In this document: positions 23,401 to 37,099 of the stretch, in pieces | How the letters are laid out: every line of letters starts with the position of its first letter | How positions within the stretch are numbered: the stretch's first letter is position 1 | NCBI GenBank assembly: GCA_035222895.1 | Contig: JAVYIG010004930.1 | Coordinates: 1-64,000 of the forward strand | Length of the DNA stretch: 64,000 nucleotides | From: Strongylocentrotus droebachiensis | Lineage: Eukaryota > Echinodermata > Echinoidea > Camarodonta > Strongylocentrotidae | Direction of reading: 5' to 3' | The notes under the pieces: model-generated | The model's input: only the letters and a program-made list of their open reading frames with translations | Databases searched by the model: none | What the model was told of the DNA's origin: nothing | Translations under genes and position numbers: made by a program

Positions 23401-24103
23401 TCCTCATCATGTCTACAAATTTTGCATTCGCAATGCTGTATTTATCATCAGTCACTTATTCCGAAATTATTATCTCAGGCTGTATTCTTCAATAGCTTTG
23501 TTCTCTTACTTAAAATACGTGTCTCCTATTTCCATTACTGTAGCCCCTTCCCATCTCCATGTCCGTATGTCAAGTAAATATAAGTATATCTTTCTCCCCC
23601 CCCCCCCTCTATCTCTCTCTTCCTATCTACATCGTCATTATCATTTTTATCTCTTTTCCTTTCCCAAACAGCCCTGCATGAGTTGAGCTCAGTGAACCGG
23701 TACCGGGTATCACCTGCATATCTCGTCATGTTTCAATCCGACCAATCGATCCGGTAACTGACATGACAAGTTACAAATGAAGCAACGAGGGGAAAAAAGA
23801 AAAGAAGAGGAAAGACATCATGTCTCCTCACGACTCTGGGGCAACTCGGACCTAGTCAAGCAGAATATTCCATGGTGTATGGTGAATTTGACCGAGCTAT
23901 AGTCGATCACCAAAGCGCGCTAAGAGATTATTGCACAGAATGGAACAGGTTGACCTCGATCTTCGGTGTTCGTTTCTTACGTTTTCAAAAAGATAAATCG
24001 CTCTTTCAATTCCATCATCCATCCCTTCTCATCTTCTCCTGAATCCACCCATCCCCGCTCGCCAATCTTGCGTTACGGTACAGCAATTCATTTTCTACGA
24101 CGA

Positions 24104-24129
24104 GGGGGGGGGGGGGGGGGGGGGGGGGG
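24104..24129. repeat. Poly-G tract (26 nt)
   Basis: An uninterrupted G run with no recognised element ends close by. Another 17-nt G run lies at 24781-24797. Confidence 0.9.
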
Positions 24130-25679
24130 CTTTCTCACGTGGGCAAGTAACACAAACGGCCATTTACCGCCAGTAGAGAATAGACGTCATGCTACAACAA
24201 CCGAACACAAAAAGGTAAAAAACTAAAAAGGTTATGTGGTCAATATTGTTCAGCATATTGTGATGGTTGTATCAAGCCCCGATCGAAAATCGCATAGTTT
24301 CCTCACCATTGTCCTCTATTATTTGTCATCTAACAAGGAAACGTCTAACCCTATAGCTCACGCCGGCTTTTTTGCGGTATCTTGTCTCAGACTAAACTGC
24401 ACGTGTTCATTGTTATTCTGCGCCGTTCTTCCTGTAGAAAATATTTGGGTATCGCCGTGTGGGTAAGAAATATAAAACAATATACCAAGAAAAAACATAT
24501 AAAACAGAACAGAACAAAATATAAAGAACAACGAGCAATGTAAACGAATACAGATAACAGAACAACAAAAAAAAACATCCCAACTCACTTATTATCTTCA
24601 TATTAGTATGTGCATTAAACATTATATAAATAGTTGAACTTTGTTAAACCCTTTTTTAAAAGGTGCAGGTTAGGAATCCTTTAGATTTATCCCTCTGCAT
24701 GGTTGAATAATGTACTCATGAAGGTGTTACTGTTCGGATAATTTCAATGTAAACAGTTGAATATCTTCTTCTTTTTGTTTGGGGGGGGGGGGGGGGGCAG
24801 GGGTTCACACTTTCGTAAGGGTCCGGATTGTCCGGGGAAAAAAGCTCAACAAATGAATGTTAAAAAAAGACTTTTAAGCTCTCGGTCTACACAATGTACG
24901 TATAGCAAGCAATGCCTGGTCTAGAAAAATATATCTACCCATATTAACCCACTTGAAATGGAAGAGAGAAAGGAAGGAAGCATGGGCGTGATTACAGTGA
25001 TACCTCATTACAATGTATATGTACACCGTTTAAAGGGAGAGTGTCGTCAGTTTCCATGTGAAGAAGGCCATAATTCGCTGACACCAGACTTGGTGGAAAT
25101 ACCATCAATTGGTGTACAAGTCTGCACATAGCTAACCTGTATAGTCCCATCAAGAAATACCCCCTATCTGGGATTCTTTGGGTAAGGGACACGTGAGATA
25201 ATGAATTTATGAAATGGGGGATTGTTTGGAATGAACAAAATGAAAATGAATTGACTCAATCTCGCTGAAGATCACATTATACTGCACACGGTAATGTGTA
25301 CATCACATGGTGGGACTACACGCTATACCGCTTCGTACAAACTTCGGCTATTCCTTGTCATAATTCGAATATGAGGGCAGTTTAAAATCAATTCTCTTCA
25401 GGAGACGTTTTCATTTTGCACTGTGGTATTCCTCCCACCTGACATACCAAGAATGAGAACGCTTTCAAAATATTTTTCATTTTTACCAGCACAACCGAAC
25501 TTTCACGAAAGTATCGATCAGGATGTCACATTGTCTCCTTTGTAAGTGAGATGACTATTAATTTTCATCATAATTATAGTAGTAGAATGAGACCTAAGCT
25601 CGCGATTGTATTAGAAGAAGATACGAAAGTACAGTACACTGTCTTATCAAGTAATGGCCAAGGCATTGCAGAAAGGAGG

Positions 25680-25800
25680 AGGGGGGGGGGGTGACCCCAT
25701 CGCCCTTCTTGATCACAAACTTTGCTCACAATTTCTGACAAAAAACTGCCATACTTATAAAAGATACTGAATTAAAATTGAGAGGGGGGGGGGGGGGGTA
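25680..25800. repeat. Two poly-G tracts
   Basis: G runs at about 25680-25691 and 25785-25798, each followed by GT. The surrounding 24800-26200 has no recognised gene. Confidence 0.8.
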
Positions 25801-26202
25801 CTTGGAGAGGGGGAAAACAGAACACCCTGAAATACAGTTTCAGAATGGTCCGAATTTCAAAAAACACCCCCGCAAAAATGTACCATAGAAGTAGAAAGTA
25901 ATTTTTCACTGAAACTGACATTTAGCAAAAGTACCGACAAATCTTTAACACGGAGTCGACAGGAGAGAACAAGTCTGGAGACTGACTGTCTTTTTATATT
26001 TTTTTCTTACATCCAAGGCCCTTTGAATGTCATTTGCCAGATTGCTTATACATTCGAATGCAATGATGCGAGTTACGGGTGCGGTACACGTCAGTGAGGG
26101 AAATGCTTCGTTCGTTGCTATCTTCACACAAAAAAGAAGAAAGAAAGAATGGATGAATGAAAGAGCAAAAGGAAAACACAATTTGAATCAGAATACACCG
26201 TT

Positions 26203-26250
26203 TGTGTGTGTGCGTGCGTGTGTGTGTGTGTGTGTGTGTGGGGGGGGGGG
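26203..26250. repeat. TG microsatellite with a G tract
   Basis: A (TG)n run at about 26203-26239 followed by ten or more G. Confidence 0.85.
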
Positions 26251-26369
26251 ACCTTTGTAGGGTCTTTGATGTGGAAACAGTGGAATGCCCTCCCTCGTGA
26301 GATTGGAAATAGCAGATCAGTTTTAGTGCTAACAAATTAATCTAAAGTCGTATCTGTTTGATTTGGTCA

Positions 26370-26735
26370 ATATTATTGTTGTAAAGACATTTTTGGTTTG
26401 CTCCCAGTAAATAAAGATCTTGTAATTGAAAACAAGTCAGAAAAATATTGGAACCAGCGGGATTTGAACCTGCTTGAACCTGCTTGCTAAGCAGCGACTC
26501 TACCACCAGGCCATCACTGGTCCAAGGCACATTCAGGATGAACTGGAAACAAATACCTGAGCTCTCCTATTCATTCTAACTTAATAATATTCATTAGTCC
26601 GTCGTTGGAACAATAGCTTTAAATGTTAGGCGATCTGGTAGAAGTTTCAATTGTTGTAAAGACATTTTTGGCTTGCACCCAGTAAATAAAGATCTCGTGC
26701 TCGATCTTCAAACTGAAACCAAGTCAGAAAAAAAT
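26370..26735 (-). mobile_element. tRNA-derived SINE with a duplicated tail segment
   Basis: On the minus strand the head (26525 to 26448) reads like tRNA-Ala with anticodon AGC. It has an A box TGGCCTGGTGGTAGAG, an anticodon arm CTGCTTAGCAAGCAG and a B box GGTTCAAATCC. An 11-bp stretch around the B box is duplicated (AGCAGGTTCA twice). The body that follows (GACTTG..AAGATCTTTATTTACTGG..AAAAATGTCTTTACAAC) recurs as a second copy at 26652-26735. It is a SINE or SINE pair and not a working tRNA gene. Confidence 0.7.
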
Positions 26736-26739
26736 CTCA

Positions 26740-28140
26740 TCTATAAATAATTGTTTTCTATTTTTGTGTGTCTATACTAATCATGTACTTTTAGTGCTTG
26801 TATTCGATGTTCATCTCTTGTACGAATGCGCACGAAGCATTTGATATAGATTGGACGCCTTATACAAGTCTTATAGAATTAATATTAGCTTGTTTTTAAT
26901 TCTATTAGATCAGCTCTGCGTTGTTTAATTTCTCTCTTTCTTTTCATTTTCTTTCTTTCCTTCTTTCTCTTTATGTGCACAATCTCCTTACACCCCCAAA
27001 CGAAAAAGAGGTAATATATTATAAATATGCAATAGACAACAAGGAAGTTGGGTTATAAAAATATATTTTTGAAGATTGATGTCCTAATTGATGATATATA
27101 AGTAACAATACAAGGAAGATAAAACAAAATGGATAGGCCCTTTTTGAATTCCATTTTCACTCTGCCCATCCTCTTCTCCACGCTTTTAGATTATAGAAGT
27201 AGTATTATTTATTTATATATATATATTTGTTGGGATGGGGAGGTATGTTTAATTAAACGACTTGGATCCCATCATGCATAAACAATTACCTTTTCCTTAA
27301 AAATATAAATCTAGAGCAGCAAATGTGAATCAAAATAAGACTAAAAACACTTTCGTCTTGGCAGGCAAATTTCTCTAAGCAAACAAGGTCTCGGAGACGC
27401 TACCTTCGCTGTATTTAACCAAAAGAAATACCAAGCATCTACAGAATTTCGCAGTTTATACATGCACATAATCAGCCATTCTGCCAGGTTCTTCTTGCTC
27501 CGTGGTCGTGTGAATTTGTTTTATTTTCTCTCCTTTTTAAAGAAAGTAAGTGTTTTTCTAGCACTTCTGAATCTGAAATGCAAATAAATGTTTCAGTGTC
27601 CCGCGTGTGCTATATCCTTTGATGCGAGAAGAAGGGAACAAACGCGACAAACCACTCCTTCGTGCCCTTTGTCACTCTTCTAGGGTGCCCTGTAAGGCCA
27701 GTTAAATTTGACTTCTAGTTTCTCGTCCGATTCTTTTCAAAGAAGAGGAGGGGCGTTTGACGTTATATAATATATTTTATTTTGTTGATGTATATAACAA
27801 TGCTATTGGGTGATTTTCAATATCACCACTAACTTTCTTAATTTAATTCATGTGTATACATGCACTTCAGACTCAGAGGCTCTTAAAATTATATATTATA
27901 CAACCAAGTATTGAGTTCTACTCGCGAAAAATGCACAGGAACACAAGAAATAATTATCCTCCGTATATATATACATGTAACTGATTTATGTTTAGATGTC
28001 CTATAAAACTCAAGTTTATTTCAAATTCATACTTTTATACTCACAGCATTAATATCAGATAACCCAAAAAAGGGTATGAAGCCATCATCGCCGTAAGACT
28101 CAAGTCGACAAAATGAAGGCCCTACATCTTTGTCCCAGAT
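26740..28140. other. AT-rich intergenic DNA, nothing recognised
   Basis: No gene, RNA gene or transposon end was recognised. A poly-G tract follows at about 28158-28172. Confidence 0.5.
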
Positions 28141-28674
28141 GTTGGGATGAGGCTGGAGGGGGGGGGGGGGGGTGTCAGGTACATAATCGAAAATTCTGCT
28201 TCAAAGGGGAGAAGAGGGGGCGGGGGGACAATACCAATTTTGTCTAGAATGATTAGATGGGCGTCGGAAATTTCTCATCAGGAGGTGCGGGAGGGAGGAG
28301 GGTATCAATTTAAACTTCATTGAAGCCAAGATGAGGAAGCAAAATCGAAATCCACTATTGCTAATTGCGGGAGAGGCAGGAAAAAAAACCTGCCTATCAT
28401 TTTCAAGGGGCAGGTAAAGAAATGCAATATCACCAAAGATGGAGGTATGGGCAACACTAAAGAGAAACGATGCCTAAAGGTAGGCTTTAATATTCGATGG
28501 GGTAGGGGGAAATGTACAGTATTACAAAAAAAAAAATTCTTGGCACTTCTTTGGCTCAATATTTTACCAGTTTGCAGGCACACACCCTTGGCAGTTGTGA
28601 ATAACAGTGTCCCCATTTTGAGACTATACTGCTCGGTCTCCTGTACACTATATGAGCTCTTATTCGACACAGCC

Positions 28675-28705
<31 letters not shown>

Positions 28706-28724
28706 CTGTTGTTGTTGTTGTTGT
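28675..28724. repeat. GA microsatellite followed by a TTG run
   Basis: (GA)n to about 28705, then (TTG)n to 28724. The overlapping ORFs 28317-28748 and 28447-28758 carry no family features. Confidence 0.85.
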
Positions 28725-28759
28725 TTTAGTCTTAAGGGCGTGTGTCATTCAATTATGAA

Positions 28760-31700
28760 TATTTACGCAGAGCTACATGTAGGCTCTGCTCAAGGCTTTA
28801 AGAATTACGGTAAAGTGTAGATTATAACCGTGTCTTCTTGGCTTGTTTTGCAGACTAATATTTCACCGGGAACATCTGTGAAGGTACAATGAACTCTATG
28901 GCTGTCCAGGCATGTGTCACGAAACACGCCACTCGCAGTCCCTAATTATGAGTGCTACATTTCGTTCCAACTTGCTTGATTGCCGATTGAGTCGTGGCAA
29001 ATCAAAGCACGATTTTTGTTCTTTACACCGAACTCACTGCAATTTGTGAGACGTGTGGATGACGACACTGTTTTGATATGCGAGCCGTGTCAGGCGGGGT
29101 GCATAAATCCTGGATATAAACAAGGTGCAGTTCCCCTAAAAAACGAATGCAATTCACAATTATCATCATAATGTTTGTCCTTTCCTTGCTGATTGTAAAT
29201 AATAGTACGAGAATTCGTCATCTTCTCTGTACCTGCTATTTTTTGTTAAGAAGTGTTTAATGTAATTTTGACATTTGCACTCATTTATCTTTGTTACACT
29301 ATGCTTTTCAATTTTGCTTCCTTTTGTTAAAAATAATTGAGAATGATCTTATTTTTTCGAATTATACATAATAATCAATAAATTTTGAATGTAATTGAAT
29401 TGAATGCAGAGTATGGCTCCAAATAATATATTACCAGTTTAATTCCCCCAATCCCCAATTTGGAAATACGGATGTATCATCATAATTATGTATGACGGGA
29501 AAATGTGTGTTGTTGCCAAATGAGAGACAGGATCTTATCCGATGCTATCGGAAAAGGATAGGAGAAGGGTTTTCTTCAAAATCTAATCATGATAAGAATG
29601 AAATTCTTTATTTCTTCTGTGTTTTACCGTTTATCAATCAATTGCCAATACTGATTTATTCGTTGGCTCCTGCAAGTACAGAAACTTCTTCCAGTGTTCT
29701 AACAGGATTTGTTCTTACTTCTTACAGTACATCTGTTTGCTCTTCATACTCAGATACAGGACTTGAAGATGAAGACTAATAATTCTATAATTCTGAAAAT
29801 GGAATCTCACCTCCAGAACATGTTATGACTTATTTATTACCAGAGCTCCACTTCATGTGGCAGACGATTGAGCAAAAATGTAGCACCGAATATAGTAAAT
29901 TTCTGGGCTGTATAAGATAATGGCGCCTCCCTGGTTATAAGGAACTCTGACCTTTTGCAATCTAATTTTAAACTCGATATTAAAGCGAATAACTTTTTTA
30001 ACGACTTTTCACCCTCCATTCATAATAATAACGGCAGTTTGCGATCGGCAGGTAATAATAAATCACGTACGTGAGGCGTGCAGATGCGGACCAATAAACG
30101 AACAGTGCGAAGCCGTGTGTTCGAGGATGAAAATTTTAATACAGGTGTGTGAGGAAATATAGATGAGAGGGTAGAAAGTTCAAGGTGTTTTTTTCGAAGA
30201 GGGGGGGGGGGGGGGACTCTGGATGTTACTCGTTTGCGGTCACACTCTGCGTGAATGAATGAAAGAGAGGAGAGAATTGGGAGACACGTACAGCGACATG
30301 TGCAAGGGAGGGAGAAATTATCGTGAGGGAGGGGCGGGGCAGGGCTGTCGATGGATTTCAAACTTTAAAGTTAGGAATGTAAGACTAAATATACTGCATG
30401 AGATGATCAGTTACGTCGGGGGCGGGGCTGCCCCTTGGCCCCTATTATTGACAGTCCTGAAGAAGGGGGTGGGAATTTCATAGTCATACTCTTGGTACAT
30501 GTATTAGGTAATATTACTGTTTCAAGATTTCCCCATACTTCCCCATACTATTACTAGTATTAAGGAAACATTACACCTTGAACCTGCATCTAATTCTTAT
30601 GAAGATGGGTACCCGTATAAATTCAAGGAAATAACGAGAAAGATAACAACATACATTATAGCGGAATATGCCCACCATATACCATGGTAAACGAGTCACG
30701 ACTATAGATTTGTCCGTTGAATAACCACTTGAAACCAGGATATGCCTACAGTACGTGTATACATTTTGAATTATCTATTTCAGATAAAGGTTTCAGAAAG
30801 AACTGAAAAGACAAAGCGTAACAAAATAATGAACAATGCTAGTGATGAATTTGAATGACACTTGTTCGAAATCGATTGCAAAATGACGAAATTCATTCAG
30901 GCAATGTACGTTGGCACCCGGGGTTGACGAACTTGATTCGACTTTGACGATATTGGATGCAAAATGATGAAATTAATTGGACAAAGTTCGAAAAAGAATG
31001 GCCAAAGACGAAATTGACTATGAGTTTTGCAAGATTAAGAAATTTCGGGACGAAATAGAATGAAAAACGTTTGAAATTAGAAGAAAATAAGTGTTAAAAT
31101 GGACGGGAGAACCTAATACATGTATACTTGAGATCTACTTCGAGGCCGTTAGGTAGTGTAAGGATAATATGTATTGTTGTTTTTAGTTTTCGTATCATAG
31201 GGATCTATCTAAGCCAAGCAGACTACAAGGGTACTTGAACTGTCAAGATGTTTTCATGGCATATGCCAAGAACTTCTAGGGCCACCATGTAGCCCGTGGG
31301 TACTATAAAAACGGATCCCAAGCGTATGGGTTTTTAACATGCACAAGATTTGGCCTCGTTTTCATACTTTAATTTTAGTCGATTTTGATCAAACGGTATT
31401 CAAACCACATCATTATGGTTAGTGTTGGTCTATAGTATACCTCTAGAATTTTGTGTCTCTACTCCCTTAATGCGTATCTAGTGTTGTCGGAAGAAAATCC
31501 CCTTTCAATAACATTGTTTATTATTTCGAAAATGTGTATAGGGAAGGCCTATTGTATATCTACGGTGTAAAACGATAAATGTTTTCGAGTACCAATTTCC
31601 GTCTTCACATACATCCTGCCATTCAGATATTTTATAACACCGGATGCCGAATCACCATTCTGCTTTCAAGAATATCATGAAATGAAATCGGTTTGATAAT

Positions 31701-34640
31701 ATATATCCCAGTCAAACAATAGATGTACGTAATATATCTATTGTTTGACTGAAGAGACCGACATGAGACCGACATCAGAGTTCAGACCAACAAAGAGACG
31801 GTCAGTGGGGAGTCGGTTCGACCGTGTGAATGAGAAACTAATCAATGAGAAAACAGTGCTTCCGTTTGATCTATCTCGTAACCTACTAGCTACTAGTAGC
31901 TCCATGGTTCGAACAAGACTCTCATTTTCATAAAACTCATTTATATCAAGAACGATGAGTGCAACAGATCTATCTATATCAAGTCTACTCATAAGCAACC
32001 AATAATGTAAAGATTTCAGTAGCTTCTACCAACCATTATAACTTCTTCCTTGATGAAACAAATTTGTGAAACAGTGCACTAAAGTACGTCATAACCTGAC
32101 GATAATGACGTACCCCCAACTGGAACCGAGACTAGATGAAAGTGTGAAATAAACAAAGGCTTTTCCCTCGACCTCTGGACGTTTAAGGTCAACCGTCTGT
32201 CAAACCTGTCTGAAATCGGGTGAATGGCAAGCGTTAAGTGTTCCACAAAACAAACATAAATTTGTTTTCTCTCGGGTGCCCTTTGAACTCTAGTGCACGC
32301 TTTTGTTCTCGTGTCGCACCCAACTCAAGATCCCGATCATGACATTGCACAGAATCTCTCGTTTCAGGCTGTTCTTCTGGAAAACCGTTGAAAACCATTT
32401 TTCTACCATAAGCGTTCCTGTTGTTGTATTTTCGAAGCAGTTCTGTGCTGTTGAAACCAACTGCATCACCAAGACTAGTGGCTTACTCTGTCGATATTCC
32501 ATCCTTTCTTTCTATTTTGGAGAGCTTGTCTAGAAGAAGACTAGAGCTAAGAGGAATTAACAAAGATGACTATACTAAAAAAAAATATGGCGAAAAAAAA
32601 AAAGCTATCCAAGTCTCAATTGCATTATTGAACTACTAAACTTTTCTCATATCATAATTTTACAACAAAGAACAGACATTAGCCACGTTCCGTTGCAACT
32701 CCTCAATTAATATAAATGAAAATTCACTTGCTGACCTTCAAAGCGTTCGCCTTCATGTCCTTCTCACGTTTTGTTTTCCTTTTGCAACAATGTTGCCTTT
32801 ACTGGATTAAAGGAGGGGGGATGCATTTTTATACTTTATTGGAAATGGGCACAGCTGTGTATTTTCACCCGATAAAATAATGACTTGTCTTGTACTTCGT
32901 GACGGTCTCATCTGTCTTGAATCAAGCCACTGTTTGAATTGAGCCGTTCTCTTATAACTTATACACATTTAATCCAGCTGCACCGCCTGCATATATTATA
33001 TCAATTTGTATCAGGACTTATGAATAACTTAAGGATATTAATCTTGAAAACTGCTGGGTCTATATTCGTATGGAAATAAAGGAACCAGATTTCATGAAAA
33101 TATTCTGTTATCATGTGATATTTATGCAGGGAAGAATTACATGTACCATGCATGATGCATGATGCATGTTGGGTCTAGGACAAAGGGAAATTATGTAAAC
33201 AAGCCTACATCATGTAGTACAAGTTGTTTGAAGATGACGTTGTATATTATTCAGGTACGCAGAGTGTTGACATTGCCAACGCATTATAACCTAGGGATAC
33301 AGTATTTTGTATTGAAAAAGAGGGGGGGGGGAAACAAATAACACTTTTAAGGATCAAGGAGGTAATTTCTTTTGTTGCATAATGATACCGATGATTTGAA
33401 GGGAGGGGGGGGGGGTGAGATGGGCAGGTTGTGTCCCCCTCCCCTCCAAGAAAAAAAATGTAATCCATTCCAACTCATACAGTACACTGTATCACCAATT
33501 TATTTGAGAAATATGCCGGTACAACGTTAATCACATTTGGTGTACCGGTATACACTATATATTCCTCCACGTAAGACGGTACGAGTGACATGCAGGTACT
33601 TTCGTACTTGATCTATTATTCTATATAATAAAGTGCTAATTACAACCTGATTCACGTTCATGTATTTCTTCTGGTGCTGTACATGTAGACATTCAATGTA
33701 TGTTGCAATAACAGAAGTTGTAAATGTAAAAGTTAAGTGCTTAGAAACAGACTACATGTATCGCTATAACAAATTATGTAATGATGAAATCAATGTATAC
33801 TAAAGGCTGAATCGTTTACGTTATTATTCATGACTATATTGTCATTATTTTAGTATATTATTGCCCTTTACATCTGGTCATTACTAATTTATGATCATTA
33901 TGATCATCCTCATTATTATTATTGTTATTATCATAACCATTATATCATCACCATTATTATTATTATCATTTCAATATATGATATAATTACTATTCATATT
34001 CTTCTTCTTCCCATTATTATTATTTATTTATTTATCTACATGATTCTTCTTTGAAGTTTCTTACAGCATTGTGATGAATTGTTTCCTCAATTTAGGGAGT
34101 AGGCCTACAATCTCCTGAGCTGAGATACCAAATTTCTTTTTTCTTTATCTCTTCTATTTCATTCATTTCAAGCCTGCTTGGATATAGTATTTTAATTATT
34201 CATATCTGATTTATAAGTTAATAAGCTCCAATTCAACAATAGGGTGCTTTCGGTTAGTCATCGTGACATCGTATTAGCAGGTGAATTAGGGGTCAGGCCA
34301 GGTGAGATCCACTGTCGCTTACCGCACACAAGGTCGCACACAAGGTCAAAAACAAGTCACTCCAAATCAATCGCAAACTACTTATTCATTCACATTCACA
34401 TTCACTAGATCTTGTGTCTTTGACGTCCATTCCCACATTTGTTTCCTCACAACTCATTCGGTCTTCAAAATTGTGAACTAGCAAGATGCTACATAACGCA
34501 CCAACAGTAAATATTTAATGCATGTATATGATGGAGATAATTATGGTGTAAAAAGAGAGTCACTGTGCATGTGCAGAACCCCAGTCTATTTAACGACCCA
34601 TTTATATTATTAGAAATGATAATGAATCTATACAAAATAT
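28760..34640. other. Intergenic DNA without recognisable genes
   Basis: Short ORFs near 28980, 29492, 31738 and 32303 show no domain. G tracts occur at about 30201-30214, 33324-33332 and 33404-33415. The region is AT-rich with scattered ATT runs at 33900-34030. Confidence 0.45.
31709..31751. repeat. Perfect 16-bp inverted repeat (short hairpin)
   Basis: CAGTCAAACAATAGAT and its exact complement flank an 11-bp loop. It could be the core of a tiny foldback element or a cruciform site. Confidence 0.7.
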
Positions 34641-35339
34641 TTTTAGACTCACCGTTTCGTGAGATGTTCGCCTTGTAGATAAATATCGTCTGGTTGTTTG
34701 GTCGCTACTGTTGTCATCCTCATCAGGAATCACTGCTTACACTCCAAAGCAGACATTCTTTGTACAGTCTCCAGCTGCAGCAGGGTAGCCGTGCAGCGCT
34801 GGAAATGTTCACAAAGCTAGAGCAGATAACGTTGCATGTAAGCAGCACAGCACAGGGTCACCGTATAATTTACATGCACGATCGAACGGTATCGTGATTG
34901 TCGCGGCGTACCGTCTGCGGAAGATTCGACTCCAAGATCTTGTTTGATGTTGTGAGTTTTGACGGCGATCTCGGCGGAGAAAATCAACCAGCGTTTCCAC
35001 CAGGTATGTCCTCAGACTTGGTGTTTTACATAGCTTGGTTATTTGATCATGGTTTCACGGGGGAAAAGACACGTTTGTACTGAGTAGTCATGCAGAAACG
35101 TTGACTTCTTGCGCTCTTTTGTTTGTCAGCCTGTGAGAATCGTCCGAGGTGGAATGTATGAATACCGTCCGTTCTTGCATGCAGTGCATGTATTGTGCGA
35201 ATAGCACAGTGCCCAAAAAGCAGGGAGAGTGTGGGGTGTATGTGCGGCACTCTGCCACGGATACCGAAGTTACTCGCAGTGTGCGGAGGCATTAGTCATG
35301 CATTCAACAGTGAAGTTGGGGTCAAAACGTCAAGAATAC

Positions 35340-35480
35340 CCCCCCCCCCTCTTTCTCTCTTTCTCTCTCTTTCTCTCTCCCTCTCTCTCTCTTTCTCTCT
35401 CTCTTTCCCTCTCTCTTTCCCTCTCTTAGACTCCTTCTCTCGCTTTCTCTCTCACTATCTTTCTCTCTCTCTTTCGACTT
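35340..35480. repeat. CT-rich microsatellite preceded by poly-C
   Basis: A poly-C run at 35340-35349, then interrupted (CT)n with TTT spacers to about 35475. The Ser/Leu-rich ORFs here are artefacts. Confidence 0.85.
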
Positions 35481-36102
35481 ATCCGTTTTTGCTTGATGGA
35501 AAGGAAAGGGGGGGGGGGAGGGAGGTAGGGGTTCGGGCTATCTTCACTTTTTAACACCATGTACATGACTCGTATTACCCTGCATCAAAGACCGATCACA
35601 TATAGTTTCCTATGTTGTATTAACGCTTTCTGTCAAATTGATCAATATTATTAGTAATTTCGATATATACATAATATATTGACTGGTATGAATATATAAC
35701 TTTTATGCTGTGTGATTTTTTTTTTTTAATTGGCCTACTAGATGGAATACCTCCTCTGAAAGTGCTCGGCATACTTGGTATTCGAGACGCGGCATTATAA
35801 TTTGATAGCCAGGATAAGTTTCAGACTCAGAGTGAGCTAATTAAACATGTTAGCAGAAGTGGAATTTCTGAACAATTCATTTGACTTGCGAATATTTAGT
35901 ACAGACATGAAAGCAACTTCATGAGAATGATTTTATATAATCTTCAACACGATATGCCTATAATGGAATGATGATTGTTCTCATTGTCAGTTATTGCTAC
36001 GATAAATATTTTGTTATCACGTACATATGGCCTATAGGATTATTGAAAAGTCTGATTTTAGTTTAGATAATTCTTGACCGATCTATATTTTCATGCCGAT
36101 CA

Positions 36103-36111
36103 AGAGAGAGA

Positions 36112-36150
<39 letters not shown>

Positions 36151-36172
36151 CAGAGAGAGAAAGAGAGAGAAG
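36103..36172. repeat. GA microsatellite
   Basis: Interrupted (GA)n. A poly-G tract lies at about 36243-36257. Confidence 0.85.
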
Positions 36173-36705
36173 TTTATGACCAACCTTTCAGAACAGTATT
36201 AAAAACAGTTTCTTTCAAAGTGCAATCGCATTTTATTTATAGAGGGGGGGGGGGGGGCCATATCCTTGATGGCCGACAGGAGGGTTGTTGTTGTTGTTGA
36301 TTAAGATTTGACGGCTTTTGTGCGTCCGTCAATTTCGAACATTTACGCTTAATTAGTAACGTGGATAAATAATATATATATTTTTTTCAATTACAGATCG
36401 ATCAATCGATCTTATTTACTGGGTGTAAGCCACATATATGTTTAAACTATTGAAATTTCTCCCAGGAAGCATTACATTTATAAAAAAAAAAAAAAAATAA
36501 TAATAAATATATAGTTTTCATCTTCGGTGAAATTGAAATAGGAAGGTGTACGGGGGTAATTTATTGTTGATATTGTTCGACGACAGGTTATGTGGGGCGC
36601 CATCTACAGAAAAATGTTATACATCGCGAGAAAAAATGAATGTTGTGTGCACAGAATAAAAGGACGGCTAGTGGACAAAATATCTATATAAGCCCATCAT
36701 TCTAT

Positions 36706-36945
36706 CAGTGGTGGATCAGGGAGGAATAAAGGGCATGTGCCACCAGGCTACTCACCCTTCAACCCCCAACCCCGAAATTAGAGGGGGAAAGGATGAAGCA
36801 TCGGCTGGTGGCCTTTTTTTCTGCTTGTCAGAAAATTGTGTAGCATAAAAAACGTCACACATAATAGTACCCGGTGACCTTATCGGACTTGTGTCCCCCC
36901 TACCCCCCCCCCCCCCCAGGTCAGAGAATCCTGGATCCGTCAGTG
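36706..36945. mobile_element. hAT-like MITE, CAGTGGTGGATCAGG end
   Basis: The left end CAGTGGTGGATCAGG and the right end CCTGGATCCGTCAGTG are imperfect inverted repeats of the CAG(T/G)GGCGGATC class. A C tract (about 36903-36917) lies just inside the right end. No clean target duplication was found. Confidence 0.5.
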
Positions 36946-37099
36946 TTCATTGTATGAATTAACATGCTCATGCCCTTATGACAATATAAGAAGCAATTTA
37001 TGGGAAGATTATGGCGATTAATCGAGAGATTGCAAAGGAAGAAAGGGAAAGTATGTAATAATTTTTTTAACCGAAAGGGTAACATAAATAATAATCTAA

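Noticed and set aside
26448..26525. Possible tRNA-Ala gene
   Set aside because: The A box, anticodon arm and B box are recognisable, but the acceptor stem does not pair and an 11-bp duplication disrupts the T arm. It is better read as a SINE head.
29492..29779. 95-aa ORF with a Ser/Thr-rich C-terminus
   Set aside because: No domain, no clear splice sites, and no homologue could be recognised by eye.
35195..35554. 119-aa ORF with a Ser/Leu-rich run
   Set aside because: Most of it is a CT microsatellite; the non-repeat part has no family features.
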